DNA of 64,000 nucleotides from Lunularia cruciata (Eukaryota; Streptophyta; Marchantiopsida; Lunulariales; Lunulariaceae). Location of the stretch: positions 6,702,001 to 6,766,000 of the forward strand of contig OX419762.1 of NCBI GenBank assembly GCA_948567375.1, written 5' to 3'. Below the pieces are notes generated by a model. The model was not told the DNA's origin. It saw nothing but the letters and a program-made list of their open reading frames with translations, and ran no database searches. How positions within the stretch are numbered: the stretch's first letter is position 1; each line of letters starts with the position of its first letter. Shown in pieces: positions 43,341 through 55,185 of the stretch. A program made the translations under genes and the position numbers.

Positions 43341-44510
43341 CTCACTCTCTATGCATTTGTCTTCTTCTTTTTTCCCACTTTTTTCCCCACTTTTTTACTT
43401 CTCCATTGAGCCAATAAGGCCACAAGGTACATTTACTAGCAATCTTTATTTTCTGATGTGATTTTTGCATCCTCCTCTTCCATTTGTCTCTCCATGTTGT
43501 TCAAAGATTGTTTGTATGGAGACCGAGGGCCTCTAAGAAAATGAGTATGACAATTGATGGTTAGGTATCCAACTTGGTTGTAATTTTAATAATGACATTA
43601 TTTTGCTTGAGTCCCTTCTCCTTGTGGGACTCTATCTCTTCTTTCTTTGAGCCATCCCCATTCTCCTTGGAGCGGTCGTGTTCCTTGTTCTCAAAATTGA
43701 ATGTTGCACAATTCTGTAGGCATTGGTCCACCAAAGTGTTGTGTTTTGGCCCAATAATGGTGAGTTGGAACTACCTCTTCACCTCCTACAAGAGCCCTTG
43801 TTATTTTTTAAGCACAAGCAATGGGCTTCAAAAACTATGCTAGGGTTTTGTACCATTACTTCTTTGCTTTTTTAACCCTTGTTTGAAATTGTCCCAAGGT
43901 TTTGTTGAACTCATGTTTGTTATTGCAACTTGTAGATCAAGGAATGCCCCCATGTATTCTTGTACACTATTCTTTTGCTTCAACCTCCATAGTTGAGTGC
44001 GGGCCATCTCCACAAAATCCAAGGATTGGAAGTTCTTTAGTAGTCCTTCCTATGTGGCCATCCAAGTGTCCTCCTTCCTTCTATTAACATTGAGTGATCT
44101 CAAACATTATATCATGTGAGTGCTTTATCAGTCAAGTACCCACATGCAAACATGCCTGCGGAATGATTGGTGATTTTAGTGATGAAAAATCAAAAGTGTC
44201 AACTTGAAATCTAACTCTCCACTACTCCCATGGGCCGTTGTCCCTTGTAAGGCTTGATATTGCATGTCCTCTTCATTCATAGTAACAATGTGGCCTCATT
44301 GTTGATTGAGGTCAGTTTTATTGGCATGACTCTCTATGTACTTCCGCCACTGGTAATAGATTTTGGTACAACTTCCCTGTGTGCATTAATTGATCATTCT
44401 TTGAAGGTATGTACTTGATTTTGCAATGCCTCTATGGTAATCTTGATCTCCCAAAATTCATTCAACATCACTTGCATTCCTTGCATCAACTCTTGCAACT
44501 ATGGATCCAT
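43341..44510 (-). pseudogene. A2 gag
   Basis: Minus-strand counterpart of element A gag. Readable parts: MDFVEMARTQLWRLKQKNSV and YMGAFLDLQVAITNMSS (44022-43900), a glycine/arginine-rich tail, and a knuckle region at about 43600-43560 that has lost its Cys codons in frame. The ATG corresponds to about 44507 (ATGGATCCATAG). Many stops. Confidence 0.75.
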
Positions 44511-44540
44511 GATTCATACATACAAAATTGCTCAGTTGTT

Positions 44541-44973
44541 ACTTCCTACTTCAATAGAGGGTTAATATGAATATTCAAGAGGGAGCACGGATTATTGGGA
44601 CTACCATTGGAACTTCAAAGGCTATCACTTGTCAATAATATTCCTTGTCAAAATTGTGTATTACAAAATCCTAAACATTATTTTTGGTCTAATCACATAA
44701 CAGATTTCTACTTGAGTATTAAAAGGGAAAGGATTTGGTAAATTCAAAACATCACAACAAAATGTACATTATGAAGTCACAGTCTCTATTGTAAATCACC
44801 ACATGAAAAATCAATGGGTTTGGTGAATTCATCACTACATCCATGAACTCCACTTCAAAATGGAAAACAAGATATACTCTCACTTGCTCACACTAGATGT
44901 ATATAATTTTGATATGGAATGGATTCAAGAGTGGAAAGCAAGGTGTTGGATATTGTCCTCCCCGAGCCTCCAT
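44541..44973 (-). pseudogene. A2 pre-gag ORF remnant
   Basis: ATG at 44973 on the minus strand opens GGQYPTPCFPLLNPFHIKI and continues, with stops, to the VRPK-like segment near 44700. It is homologous to the pre-gag frame of A (18688-19117) and D (49028-49460). Confidence 0.6.
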
Positions 44974-45100
44974 CCGATCCTCTCTCTAACACACTCCTAA
45001 TCTGTCTATTGTACTATGGTTCCTCACCTCAAAATTACTCAATCTCAATGGCCCATGTTCTTCCAAGAGGGGTGATCCACTCTTTTGGATTGAAACACAT

Positions 45101-45112
45101 GTTTTGATACCA
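45101..45112 (-). other. A2 primer binding site (decayed tRNA-iMet)
   Basis: The minus strand reads TGGTATCAAAAC, two mismatches from the element A site, one base from the LTR. Confidence 0.8.
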
Positions 45113-45113
45113 T

Positions 45114-45602
45114 TGTAATGTTCTAAGGATTAGCGATCTTAAGAGAAATATAGGAGAAGAAACACAAGCTTCACATTCAATACTCTGATGTCCCAAAGGA
45201 GTACCTTGACTTGATTATATAGCAAAGAGGATTCCCTCAAAGGAAGCTCCACCCTTGGATCATATATGGATAGATGACTCGGTAGGGAGCTCTATACTTA
45301 GATTAGTTGCATGTGTGGATGACATGTTAGTTCTGGCCATATTTGGTTGGTCAAACAAGCTTTGACTAGAAGGAATCTTTAGAGAATCTTCTTGTAGGAA
45401 TCTCAAAATTGCATGGGTGAGGTATCATTGGAAAGCTCTCAATGAGACAAGCAAGGACAAAAGGAAGTCTAACTTATTATCTTCACTAGGAAAAAATTGC
45501 ACGTTTTTAAGGTCTAATTCATCTATTTAGGCCTCCAACATTGGATGTGAAGTTTTCAAACAATTTTCACCTTTAGATATAGATCTAGCTATTGGTATTA
45601 CA
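45114..45602 (-). repeat. A2 5' LTR
   Basis: 489 bp, plus strand TGTAATG...GGTATTACA. Lacks most of the repeat unit that is duplicated in the 3' LTR (deletion around 45545). Confidence 0.88.
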
Positions 45603-46110
45603 TTACTTCACCTACTTTGGTAGTGATCTTTAGCTTGGCTAAGCACGTTGAACTCAACTTGGCGGAGGAGAGAGTGGTGATATCTAGATTTGGTAGAGAG
45701 ATCTCAACCACAATTGTTACTTCTTTGAGAGTATATTAGAGTGCACCATATCATGTTGGCTTTTGAGTATCAAATGGACAACCCAAAACTTATGGAGCGA
45801 GTGGAGGGCCTAGTGCAACTAGACCCTTAACGTCATTTTTAGGTCAACAACATCCAATGAGTGGTGGTGTTGCTTGTGGGACTTGTGATGGACCTCACCA
45901 CAAGAGAGAGTGCACTCAAGGCAATGGACATGATATCTCTGGTGCATCACAACAAACATAGAGAAAATGTGACCATTGCCATGGATTTGGTCATACTAGT
46001 GACCAATGCTTTGATCTTCACCTGGAGTAACAAAGTGGTGGGCTGCTATGGCAAGTGGTAAAAGAGCTCAAGATCATGGATGATGAAGTGGTAAAGGTGG
46101 TGGTAGAAGA
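45603..46110 (+). pseudogene. Element G gag, C-terminal part with two zinc knuckles
   Basis: Plus strand. CGTCDGPHHKREC at 45875-45910 and CDHCHGFGHTSDQC at 45968-46009 are two successive CCHC knuckles, the nucleocapsid hallmark, the second perfect (CX2CX4HX4C). Upstream, LAEERVVISRFGREI is part of the capsid C-terminal region. Stops at intervals. Double knuckles separate G from families A, B and C, which have one. Confidence 0.8.
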
Positions 46111-46599
46111 TCCATACTTAGTACATGTGTAGTACCTACCCTTGCTTTTAATACAACCAAAGTTACTTGAATTGAGCAATTGGAGCAAAATTGGCTAGCA
46201 TGGCCATAGCTTAGAGGAGATTGGTTTTGGGTGTTGAGGTTTCCTCCTCTTATGTTGGTGATAGAGACATCTTGGACTTTATGTGTAGAGCAACACACCT
46301 AGATGCATCTATCATATGACTAGGAGTGCAATATGTGTTCTAGATCCTAGAGGAGCATCAATGGAGTTGGACCCATTGAAAGGAGAGGCTAGTAGATAGG
46401 TCAGACTTCACTAATCTTTCACACTCTTTGAGGTACTACAGATAACATCCATGGCTCCGAGACATCCTAGTGTAAGTGTGGTAGGTGGTGATGGAATGCA
46501 TGATGAACTAAATGCTAGTCAACTATTTGCTACTAAATAGATCAATCTAGCACAATGTATGGAGTTGTCCTATTGGATAACCAAAGGGGGATTTTTTAT
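46111..46599 (+). other. Element G, decayed gag-protease junction
   Basis: No recognisable domain. Short readable pieces (RHPSVSVVGGDGMHDELNAS at about 46460-46520) suggest a linker that was coding once. Confidence 0.4.
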
Positions 46600-47040
46600 T
46601 TGGTGGGACCTTCAAGGAAGGTTTATATACCACAGAGGGTCTTATTAGACTCTAGTGTGTAACCCCTTATGTTGGGGAAAGTTATTTTGTCGGTTTTGAG
46701 CTACAAAAGACCAATGTGGAGAAGTGTCCATTTCAAATCCAGATATCTCTAGGGATGATTCTACATAGTGAAGAACTCCTTGTCCTGATTCAATCCGGTC
46801 ATCCAATAGATAGCTCTATGGTGAGAGCTCATGCCTTGTGATAATAGTAGAGTCATATGATGTGCTAGTTAGTAGAGTAGTGTTTTACTCCATGGATATC
46901 AATATTGAATATTGGGAGGAAACAACTTCCTATAGACCAAGTTGGCATTCAAGGAGAGATGGGTACATTGTCTACCAATATGCTTTAGTAGTGATAGTCT
47001 TGGTTCACTACCATCAAGGACCATGGCATCAATTTTAGCT
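46600..47040 (+). pseudogene. Element G aspartic protease
   Basis: Plus strand. LLDSS with the catalytic Asp at 46648-46650 (Gly of the triad changed to Ser), a stop, then PLMLGKV. The C-terminal half is well kept at 46838-46975: ESYDVLVSRVVFYSMDINI followed by YWEETTSYRP, a motif series I associate with a particular Gypsy lineage of non-flowering plants and algae. Directly followed by the methyltransferase region. Confidence 0.75.
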
Positions 47041-47343
47041 TTCATTGGTTTTGTTACTTGGCTTGGTGACTTATTGGAAGGAAATCCCCATGCAAAGGAT
47101 ACTCTAGTACTAGAAGAGATCACTTAGATTTGGAGTATGAGTGAGATCATTCCATCCACCTTGGATGTTCCATTGTGGAGTTCTAAGGAGGCATTGTAGC
47201 AACATGCGGATCCATTGGTGCAATAGGCTTGGAGTGGAGCCTTGGTACCACCAAAAGACCAATGTAAGGATGAGCCTCTAGATTCCATTACCTTGTCATC
47301 TTTGGATACCACATTCATTGCTTGGTAGTATTCAATAGAGAGA
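47041..47343 (+). pseudogene. Element G protease-methyltransferase linker
   Basis: Reads on in the methyltransferase frame with stops (LDVPLWSSKEAL, then DEPLDSITLSSLDT). No domain recognised. Confidence 0.4.
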
Positions 47344-48292
47344 GTGTACCTATTGGAGTTGTTTGGTGGGATTAACACTAGACTAGCTATGGTACGATAA
47401 GTAGGTATACAACTATATAAGCACTTGTATATGGAGAGAGATGAGACTACTAGGCAATTCTTTCTGCATCATGTGGCACACTTGGCCTATTGATATCATG
47501 AGTTATTATTGATATCAACAATCAGAGGTTACCAAAAGACCGTACAAGCAAACATTTCCTTATTGGGGGCGTAGGATTTGGAGAGATATGGTCCCATTCA
47601 TTTGGTCATTTTTGGATAGCCATGTTAGTGATGTACCCATGTTGGCTGAGGTTAGGGTCTATAAGATCTCCATTTTGGTGTGTTTTGGGAGATGTTATGT
47701 ATACTACAACATCTCCAAGTTCATCAGTTTGTTTCTCCAACCTGCATGTTGGAGAACATCCTTTTTGATGATTTGTGTACATGGGTGGTGGCAAGTACAC
47801 ATCAAGTCCATTCTTAGATGGGACTTGTTATGTTGTTAGATGCAACTAGAATGGGATCATGGGCTCATCATCTTTGTCTTTGGTGGACTAATCTCTTACT
47901 TAGAGAGGTTCCATAGTGTACTTATGATGGAATTCAATGACTAGATGACCTTATTGTTGATGAAAATTTGGATGTTGGGTGCCAAACTCAAATAGTGGTA
48001 GTGGTTGATAGGTCACCTATGGCAGTGGTGAACCTTTTTGGATAGACCAAAGCCAGTTTACTCACACTTATAAGTTTCTAGGCTCCCATGTTTTTCAAGG
48101 GAGGTCCTAGACTTGTTTGGGACTCATAGTAATAATAGTTGGTGGAGCCTAATGACAATGAGAGGGAGCGGGCAATGGGGTTTTGTACCAATCTTACCAT
48201 TATTATAGCAATGTCAAAGGCATCAAAGCATTAGGTGTTAGGTCAAGCTATGGACCTGAGTTGTTTGACTTGGATTGTGAACCTTGGCTTGG
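47344..48292 (+). pseudogene. Element G C5-cytosine DNA methyltransferase domain (main part)
   Basis: One plus-strand frame, with stops but no frameshift from motif I to motif VI. Motif I: LLELFGGINTRLA (47350-47388). Motif II: YMERDETTRQ. Motif IV: the catalytic Pro-Cys at 47620-47625, with the neighbouring Trp and Gln codons turned into TAG. Motif VI: LENI at 47749-47760. Motif VIII: MGSWAHHLCLWWTNLL (about 47851-47898). Motif IX/X: ERERAMGF (about 48161-48184) and LGQAMDLSCLTWIV (about 48240-48281). The domain would transfer a methyl group from S-adenosylmethionine to cytosine C5. It lies between protease and RT, within the Gypsy polyprotein. Interrupted by D at 48292, it finishes at 57154. 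It cannot be active in this copy. Confidence 0.85.
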
Positions 48293-48882
48293 TGTAATAC
48301 ATGATAGCTAGACATATTATCTAGAGGTGAAAATTTTCTTGGTAACATCTGGAAGGATGTTATGTATGATGGGCTAGCTATATTAGATAAAGGTGTCACC
48401 CAAAGAGTACTTCTACTATTAGGGTAGAAGCCAAAAATAGCTTGAAAACTTTAGAGCAAAATTTGGAGACCTAAACAAATGAATTAGGCCTCAAAAATGA
48501 AAAAAAAATCTTAGAAAACCAAGGCTTGCCTTCATCTCTGTGATTTATCTCATTGAGAGATTTCCAATGGTACCTCATCCATGTGATTTTGAGCTTCCTA
48601 CATGAAAATTACTCTAAAAATTCCTTCCGGTCAAACTTGTTTGACCAACTAGATGGGACAAGGACTGACATGTCACCCATCCAAGCAACTAATCTAAGTG
48701 TGGAGCTCATTGACATGTCACCAATCCATGTACCTGATCCAGTGGAGCTTCCTTTGTGAGGATTCTCCTTACTATATTAAAGAGAAGGTGCTTCTTTGGG
48801 GCATCGGAGTATTGAGTGTGAAGCTTTGTGTTTTCTCTCTTGTATCTCTCTTGGAGAGGTCTCTTGTCCTTGGAGTATAAAA
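48293..48882 (+). repeat. Element D 5' LTR
   Basis: 590 bp, TGTAATACATG...GGAGTATAAAA; the final CA is mutated. One copy of the U3 unit. A weak TATA-like ACTATATTAAAG is at about 48770-48781. Confidence 0.9.
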
Positions 48883-48883
48883 A

Positions 48884-48895
48884 TGGTATCAAAGC
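48884..48895 (+). other. Element D primer binding site (tRNA-iMet)
   Basis: TGGTATCAAAGC, one mismatch to the element A site. Confidence 0.9.
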
Positions 48896-49027
48896 ATTGG
48901 ATCATTAGCAATATCCAAGAGAGTAGATCATCCCTCTTGGAAGAACATGGGCCATTGAAATCAAGTAATTTGAGGAGAGAAAACATATTGCACTTTTTAG
49001 ACTTGGGAGTGTCTTAGAGAGAGAATG

Positions 49028-49460
49028 GAATGGAAGCACTTAGAGGTCAATTTCCTACACCTAGCTTTCTGTTCTTGAATCTATTCTACATCAAGATTAT
49101 GTTCATCCAATGTGAGAAAATGAGACTATCTTCCGTTTATCATTTTGGAGGGAATTCATGGACAAAGTGATAAATTCACAAACCGGTGATTCTACATGTG
49201 GTGATACATGATAAAGAGTGGGATTTGACCATCTATATTCTGCTACAATGTTGTGGATTTGATGTACTAAATCCTCATCCTTTCAAGCAAGTAGAAATCC
49301 ATTACATGGTTAGACCAAAAATGATGTTTAAGGATTTTGTAGTCGGCAATTTTGGTGAGGAATATTATTAATGAGTGATAGCTTCTAAGGTTCCAATTGT
49401 AGTCTCAATAGTTTGTTTTCCCTCTTGAGTGATCATATTAACCTTTTATTGAAGTAGGAA
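49028..49460 (+). pseudogene. Element D pre-gag ORF
   Basis: From ATG at 49028-49035: GQFPTPSFLFLNLFYIKIMF, stops in the middle, then open 49186-49371 with VVIHDKEWDLTIYILLQCCG and VRPKMMFKDFVVGNFGEEYY. It reads through the position where A has TGA-TAA, which shows that the two A pieces were one frame. Confidence 0.65.
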
Positions 49461-49493
49461 CTAGCAATTGAACATTGGGTGTGTGTAGGAATC

Positions 49494-50004
49494 ATGGATC
49501 CGCAATAGCAAGAGTTGATGCAAGGAATGCAGAGGAAGTAGAATGAGTTTTGGGAGATCAAGATGACCATGGAAGAATTGAAAAATCAAGCACATACCAT
49601 CAAGAATGATCAAGTAATGCAAGGAGGGGAGCCGTCTCAACAACCAACAACACCAACAATCAAAGTACTTGGAGAGTTACTCATGCCAATGACATCAATT
49701 CCAACCAACAACCAAGCCACATTGTTACTACAAATGAAAAAGATGTGCAACATCAAGCCTTACAAGGGACAACATTCCATTGGAGTAGTGGAAAATTGGA
49801 TTTCAAGAATGAATCAATACCTTCCGTTGTTCACAACTGAGATCATTGATCATTGTGCATGCGTGTTTATGTGTGGGTATTTTATCGATAAAGCCCTCAT
49901 GGTGTGATGCTTGGGAAAAATCATTGCAAGTAGAAGGAAGAGAGGTCATTTGGATAGCCATGCAAGAAGGACTGCTCAAGAATTTCCAATCTATGGATTC
50001 CATG
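49494..50004 (+). pseudogene. Element D gag, N-terminal part
   Basis: ATGGATCCGCAATAG at 49494 corresponds to the start of A gag, with an immediate stop. Later KMCNIKPYKGQHSIGVVENW and MNQYLPLFTTEI are readable; a 1-base loss near 49900 shifts LMVCDAWEKS. Ends at 50004, where E copy 2 is inserted. Confidence 0.82.
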
Positions 50005-51827
50005 TGTGGTACCTACGTTTTGCATTTTGGACGAGTTTTGAAGAAGAAGTGCCTTGCTAAAACCAAATTGAAACCAAATAGAGAAGAAATGAGAGGAAAT
50101 TTATATTTTGATCAAGCACGAGGAAGTCGACTTTGTGTCAGATGAAGATGCACTCAGCCAGGATTGAAAGAGGATAGACCCAAAGGAGGAAAAGAAGTTG
50201 TGGGGGCCATATCTCAATGTCTACAAGTCCAAATCAAGCGTGCTATGTCTCGTTGGAAGTGTCACGTTCAGGGCTTTCTGTTGTTACCAAAATTGCAAAG
50301 CTTGGAGGTCTGTAGAAGAAGTAACAAGTATTTGAAGTTTTGGGAGTAAATGTACAAAGTAGTTTAGTGTCTTCGGGTTGATGACTTTGGACTTCAGGTT
50401 TACACGACTTTGGGTTAGAAGCTTCTTTGCCCCAAGACAAAGATGACTGTATTTGAGATAGTCTGACCTCGGAGTGCAATGAAGATGAATTCGGGAATCT
50501 TGCTTGAGGCATTAGAGATAGTTAGGATACCCATGACTTCAATTTCAGTTCTGATTGAAGATGGAACAGGAATTGAAGGAGAAGTAGCAGTAGTGAATAA
50601 ACCTGAAGTGCAAGATCAGAGTATAAGTGTCTTCAAGTCAATTACATGAGAGATTAGGGGAAAGTGGGTTACAAATTGAAGGTGTAGATAGTGTACCCAT
50701 GCTTTCAATTACAATTTGTGATGAGGATATAGTAGAATTAACAAAGGAATTGATTGTAATTAGACCCGATGTTGCAGAAGTAGGAATTCAGGTGTCATCA
50801 GACTTATTATTAGAGACATTAGAGAAGAGTGGGTCAGGAGATAAGGAATTAGATGGATTACCCATGAGTTTAATTGTAGTTCCTAGTGTTTAATTGTAGT
50901 TCCTAGTGTAGAAGTAGTAGAATTAGTGCAAGAATTGGTAGAATTAGCTATACCTAAAGAAGGAGAAGTGGTAGGAAGATCATCGGGTTTGGAAGCCGAT
51001 GATGAGGTAGACATCGGATCGGTGTAAGTATCAATTTTGAGATAAGAAGAGGCAGATATGAAGAGATGGATTGTCAGTTTGGATCTGTAGGTAGGAAGAG
51101 ATGTTAGGAAGCGGTGCATAGGTAGGAAGAACTACCATTTGCTTCAGTATTTAAGAGGAGCATTCGCAGTATTATGGTGTTCAGTATTCATATTTCTGAA
51201 GATAGATAAAGCGAAGTGTTGTTTTTAGTGCTCGTTGCTTGAGCTTAATTCCGATTGTCAATTCCGTGTTTGTGTTTTTGAGTGTGTGGAGAATTGTGAA
51301 GTGCAAGTCAATATGTTTGTGGATGTTGGATTTTATAGCCTTGATCTTGATTCTGTGTGTTTGATCCTGAGTGAAGTGCATCAGAGCAATGCCTTGACAG
51401 ATCTGAGAGGAATCATAGTGTTGGTAGTATTCTGCATTTGTGAGTGCAGCACAAAGTTGATGTGAAGCAATTTCTATCGAGGAAGTTGTGCCGTCAGTGG
51501 AAGGGTGGAACATAATTCTGAGGCAAAATCGTTCTTCACCATGAAGTGCCATCTTTGAGAGAATCTGAATCATCACAATCAAGAGTTGTTTGGACAGAAT
51601 TTGCTATGTTGTGATTATATGTGTGTGTAGTCGTGACAAGTTGTCAAGATTGTGAGCTTGTTACTCTCTTCTAGGTGTAGTTTCTACCTGAGAGATTAAA
51701 GAAGAAATCAAGAAGAACTACAAGTTATTGTTTGACTTTGTATTTGACCAATTCTGAATCGTATCTCTACGGGAATGAACTTTATTTACCCAATTACCGC
51801 AAAAGTGATATTTGCCGGGTTGTCACA
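50005..51827 (+). mobile_element. Element E copy 2 (likely solo LTR, 1.8 kb)
   Basis: TGTGGTACCT...GGTTGTCACA, flanked by CCATG (50000-50004) and CCATA (51828-51832). D gag continues correctly without it. Contains a TATA-like TATTTAAG at 51148-51155 and weak acidic open frames (50627-50893, ELTKELIVIRPDVAEVG) with no known domain. No RT, gag or primer site, in agreement with a solo long LTR. Confidence 0.8.
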
Positions 51828-52490
51828 CCATACAAATGGACTAAACTAGACTTTGGAGGTTGAAGTAAAAGAATAGCATCCAAGTGTATGTGGAGGTATT
51901 TCTTGATCTACAACTTGCAGTAATCAATATAAGTCTAGCCAAAGCTCTTAAAAATTTCCAAAGGGGATTCAAAGAGCAAATTCTCCATGAGATAATGGTA
52001 CAAAATCTTTGCACTAGTTTTTAAGCCATTTCCTTTGCTCAAAGAATAGCAGTGGTGCTTGGAGGAGGTGAAGTGATAACACCAATACAAATATTAGGCC
52101 AAGACACACCACTTTGGTGGACCAATTCCTATGGAATTGGGCAACACTCAGTTCCAAGACCAAGGAGCAAGACCCCTCCAAGGAGAATGGGGATTGTCAA
52201 AGAAAGAAGAGAAGGAGCCCCATTGGGAGAAGGAGCTCAAGCAAAACTGATGATGTTATTACAATTGTGGTTGAATTGGGCACATAGCCATCAATTGTTG
52301 TGCTTGTCATCTTACAGGCCTTTGGCCTCCATACAAGTGACCTCTGAACCACATGGAGAGATAAATCAAAAAGGAGGATGCTAAAATTACATTGGAAAAT
52401 GAAGATACCTAGTAAATGTACCTTCCGTCCTTATGGCTTGATGAAGAAGAGTAAAAGCAGGGGAGGAAGAGGACAAGTAAGCAAGGTGGA
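51828..52490 (+). pseudogene. Element D gag, C-terminal part
   Basis: Resumes with the equivalent of MAPTRLWGLR. FQRGFKEQI (about 51955-51985) shows the frame that has lost a base in A. The knuckle at about 52258-52300 reads YYNCG-like but is interrupted. Confidence 0.78.
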
Positions 52491-52499
52491 GGAAGAAAA

Positions 52500-52965
52500 A
52501 TGCACAATTAATTGTTGTAAATGGAGTGCAAGAAGGCAATCTGGTGAGAATGTTGATAGACCCTAGAGCAATAGAGAATTTCTTGTCTCTACTTTGTTGC
52601 AATAAGGTTGGGATGGAACTAAAGAAGGATAAGAATGAAAAAGTAGAGTTACATAATGGTCAGATAGAGAGGATTGAGTCATTACCTAGAAAGATAATAC
52701 TCTCTATAAGAGAGTATCAAGAAGCAATCAAGTGGTGAATGATATAGTTAGCTCATTGTGATGTGATCTTAGGCATATTGTGGATGGAGCACTACAACAA
52801 ACCCCATGGTGGATTGGAGAAAGAAAGTAGTGAGAACCAATCAATGGAAGATCTTTGGAGTTAAAGAAAGATCACAAAGGCAAGAGCTTCCTTTTTATGT
52901 CATATGGACCACATCTATTGGTAAGACAAATAGATGTTTCATGGGTCTAAAAAGAGAAGTCCAAA
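52500..52965 (+). pseudogene. Element D protease
   Basis: VRMLIDPRAIENFLS at about 52546-52590: catalytic Asp kept, the following Pro-Gly is Pro-Arg. Frame broken by TGA near 52737 and again near 52750, then an ILGI-like end. Confidence 0.8.
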
Positions 52966-52997
52966 GTGCCTAACATAATGGAAAAATTCTTGAGAAA

Positions 52998-53650
52998 TTG
53001 AAAGATGTGATCAATGAGTTTCAAGATGTCTTTCTAGATGAATTACCCATAGGTTTACCACCAAAAAGGAGAGTAAATCATAAATTGAGATACTTCTTGA
53101 GAAGACATCTCCTTATAAGGCCCCCTATTGACTATCACCTCATGAGTTGGAGGACTGTAAGGCTCAAATTAAGGATATGTTGCAAAAGGGATTTATCCAA
53201 CCTAACATATCACCATATGGGGCACCTATATTGTTTGTGAAGAAGAAGGATGGAACAGTGAGTATGTGCATTGATTACATGGGATTGAATCAACAAATGG
53301 TCAAGAACAAATACACATTACCTTGCATGGATGATTTGTTTGATCAAATCAATGAGGCAAGGTACTTCACCAAGCTTGATCTATGGAGCAATTACAACCA
53401 AATCAGGATTGCAGAAGAAGATATACACAAAATGGTCTTTTGAACAAGCTATAGTCATTTTTTAGTACTTGGTGATGCAGTTTGGCCTCACCAATGCTCC
53501 AACAACTTTATGACTTTGATGAGTGATATATTTTATCCGTACTTGGATAAATCTATATATCATTTTCCTTGATGATATCTTAGTCTATATTAAGAAAATG
53601 ATAGAGCGCAAGCAACATCTATGAGAATCCTCCAGATTTTGCAACAAAAT
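52998..53650 (+). pseudogene. Element D reverse transcriptase
   Basis: VINEFQDVFLDELPIGLPPK, then (after a shift) [40 protein letters not shown], and, in broken frames, the palm FLDDILVY-like block near 53560-53590. Confidence 0.88.
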
Positions 53651-54225
53651 CAATTTTATGCTAAAATCTCAAAGTGTGAGTTTGGAAAATTTGAAATAGA
53701 CTACTTAGGGCATAGAGTAAGTGCAAAAGGTAGCCAAAGTGCTAACAGATAAAATAGAGGTCATTCAAAAATGGGGTGCTCTAGAAGATCAAACTCAACT
53801 CAAGATTTTTTTGAGATTGATAGGGTTTTATCGTAGATTTGTCAAGGACTTCTTCAAGATTGCATAGCCTCTAACAACACTTTTAGGCAAGGGGAAGAAG
53901 TGGATGTTGAAAACCGTAGAATTGGCTTTTTAAGAGTTGAAAGACACATTCTACAAGCACCACTCTTGAAATGGTATGACCCAAAATGTCCGAGCAAGAT
54001 GGCTATAGATGCATCAAGCATAGCAATAGGAAAAATCCTACAACAAGTGTGGTAGGAAAGATTGCATCCAATTACCTATTTCTCTTATAAGTTATTAGTG
54101 ACAAAATATAACTATCACACCACCAAACAAGAAGAGCTGGCCATTGTCCTTGCAACCAAGCATTGGAATCACTATCTTGGTGAGAAGGCATTTGTGGTAT
54201 ATATAGCCACAAATCTCTACTCTAC
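53651..54225 (+). pseudogene. Element D RNase H, first part
   Basis: [20 protein letters not shown]-type connection, FYRRFVKDFFKI, then MAIDASSIAIGKILQQ, and EELAIVLATKHWNHYLGEKA at 54128-54190. Cut at 54225 by a solo LTR. Confidence 0.85.
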
Positions 54226-54962
54226 TGTAATACTCCAAGGACAAGAGAAGAGAGAAAACACAGATTGCACACTCAAACATTCTATGCCCCAAAGGAGCAC
54301 CTTCTCTTTATTATATAGACAAAGAGGATCTCCTCCAAGGAAGCTCCACCATAGGATTAGGGACACAAATAGGTGACATGTCAGCAAGCTCCACCCTTGG
54401 ATTACTTACTTGGATGGGTGACATGTCTGGTCTAGGTCCTATCTGGTTGGTCAAACAAGCTTTGACCAAAGGGAATCTTTTAGAGAATCTTCCTGTAGGA
54501 ATCTCAGAATCACGTGAGTAAGGTACCATTGGAAAGCTCTCAACAAGACAAAGCAGGGGGAGGGAAGGTCAGCCTTTCTGTTGTTGGGGGGAGAAATTAC
54601 ACATTTTTTAGGCCTAATTCATCCATTTAGGCCTCCAAAATTGCCTTCAAAGATTTCAGGCATATTTCGGTTCCTACTCTATTCATAGAAGTCCCCTTTT
54701 GGTGATATCTCTTTCTGATCTGTTTAGGCCATCATGTGTACCATCCTCCAGATCTTACCAACCCAATCCTCACCTTTAAATCATATGTCTAGCTATTGGT
54801 TCTAAGGTTCTCAAGTATATTTTGGTTTCTGCCCTATTAGTAAAAGTACTCTTTTGGTGATACTTCTATCTTATCTATTTTGACCATCATGTATAACATC
54901 ATTCTAGATGTTATCAAATCGAATTTCACATCTAGATCATATGGCTAGCTCTTGGTATTACA
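54226..54962 (-). repeat. Solo LTR of family A inside element D
   Basis: 737 bp, plus strand TGTAATACTCC...GGTATTACA; perfect target duplication TCTAC (54221-54225 and 54963-54967). Closely similar to the solo LTR at 40580-41313. Confidence 0.95.
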
Positions 54963-55185
54963 TCTACCTTGAGACACAAAATATCTTTTTGTGTCAATAG
55001 ATTTAGTGAGCAGAGTGGAGACAACAATTCAATGTAACAATCACATATATGGAAAGTAAGAAGCAACTTGCAAATGCATTCACTTGGATGCCAATGGCAA
55101 ACAATATGGTGGTGGAAGTCAAGGTGAATCTTGAATTTTGGTCAAGGATTCTTATTGCTACAAAAATTTGATCCATAGATTATAG
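54963..55185 (+). pseudogene. Element D RNase H, last part
   Basis: Includes KKQLANAFTWMPMANN (55060-55107): the same Asn in place of the last catalytic Asp as in A and A2. Confidence 0.82.

Larger units (their letters stand above)
26248..45602 (-). mobile_element. Chromovirus A2 (family A), with elements B and E inside
   Basis: Minus-strand relative of element A. Its LTRs are 26248-27037 (3') and 45114-45602 (5'), flanked by TTACC (26243-26247) and TTACT (45603-45607), a target duplication with one mismatch. Own sequence: 26248-28319, 32785-33346 and 42617-45602; B and E account for the rest. The integrase C-terminus and chromodomain are deleted. It is more decayed than A and clearly older than B and E, which jumped into it. 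Confidence 0.9.

Noticed and set aside
47344-48292. Host DNA methyltransferase gene or pseudogene next to a retroelement
   Set aside because: The domain is in line with Gypsy gag and protease on one side and with the pre-RT linker on the other, with no intron or host flank visible.
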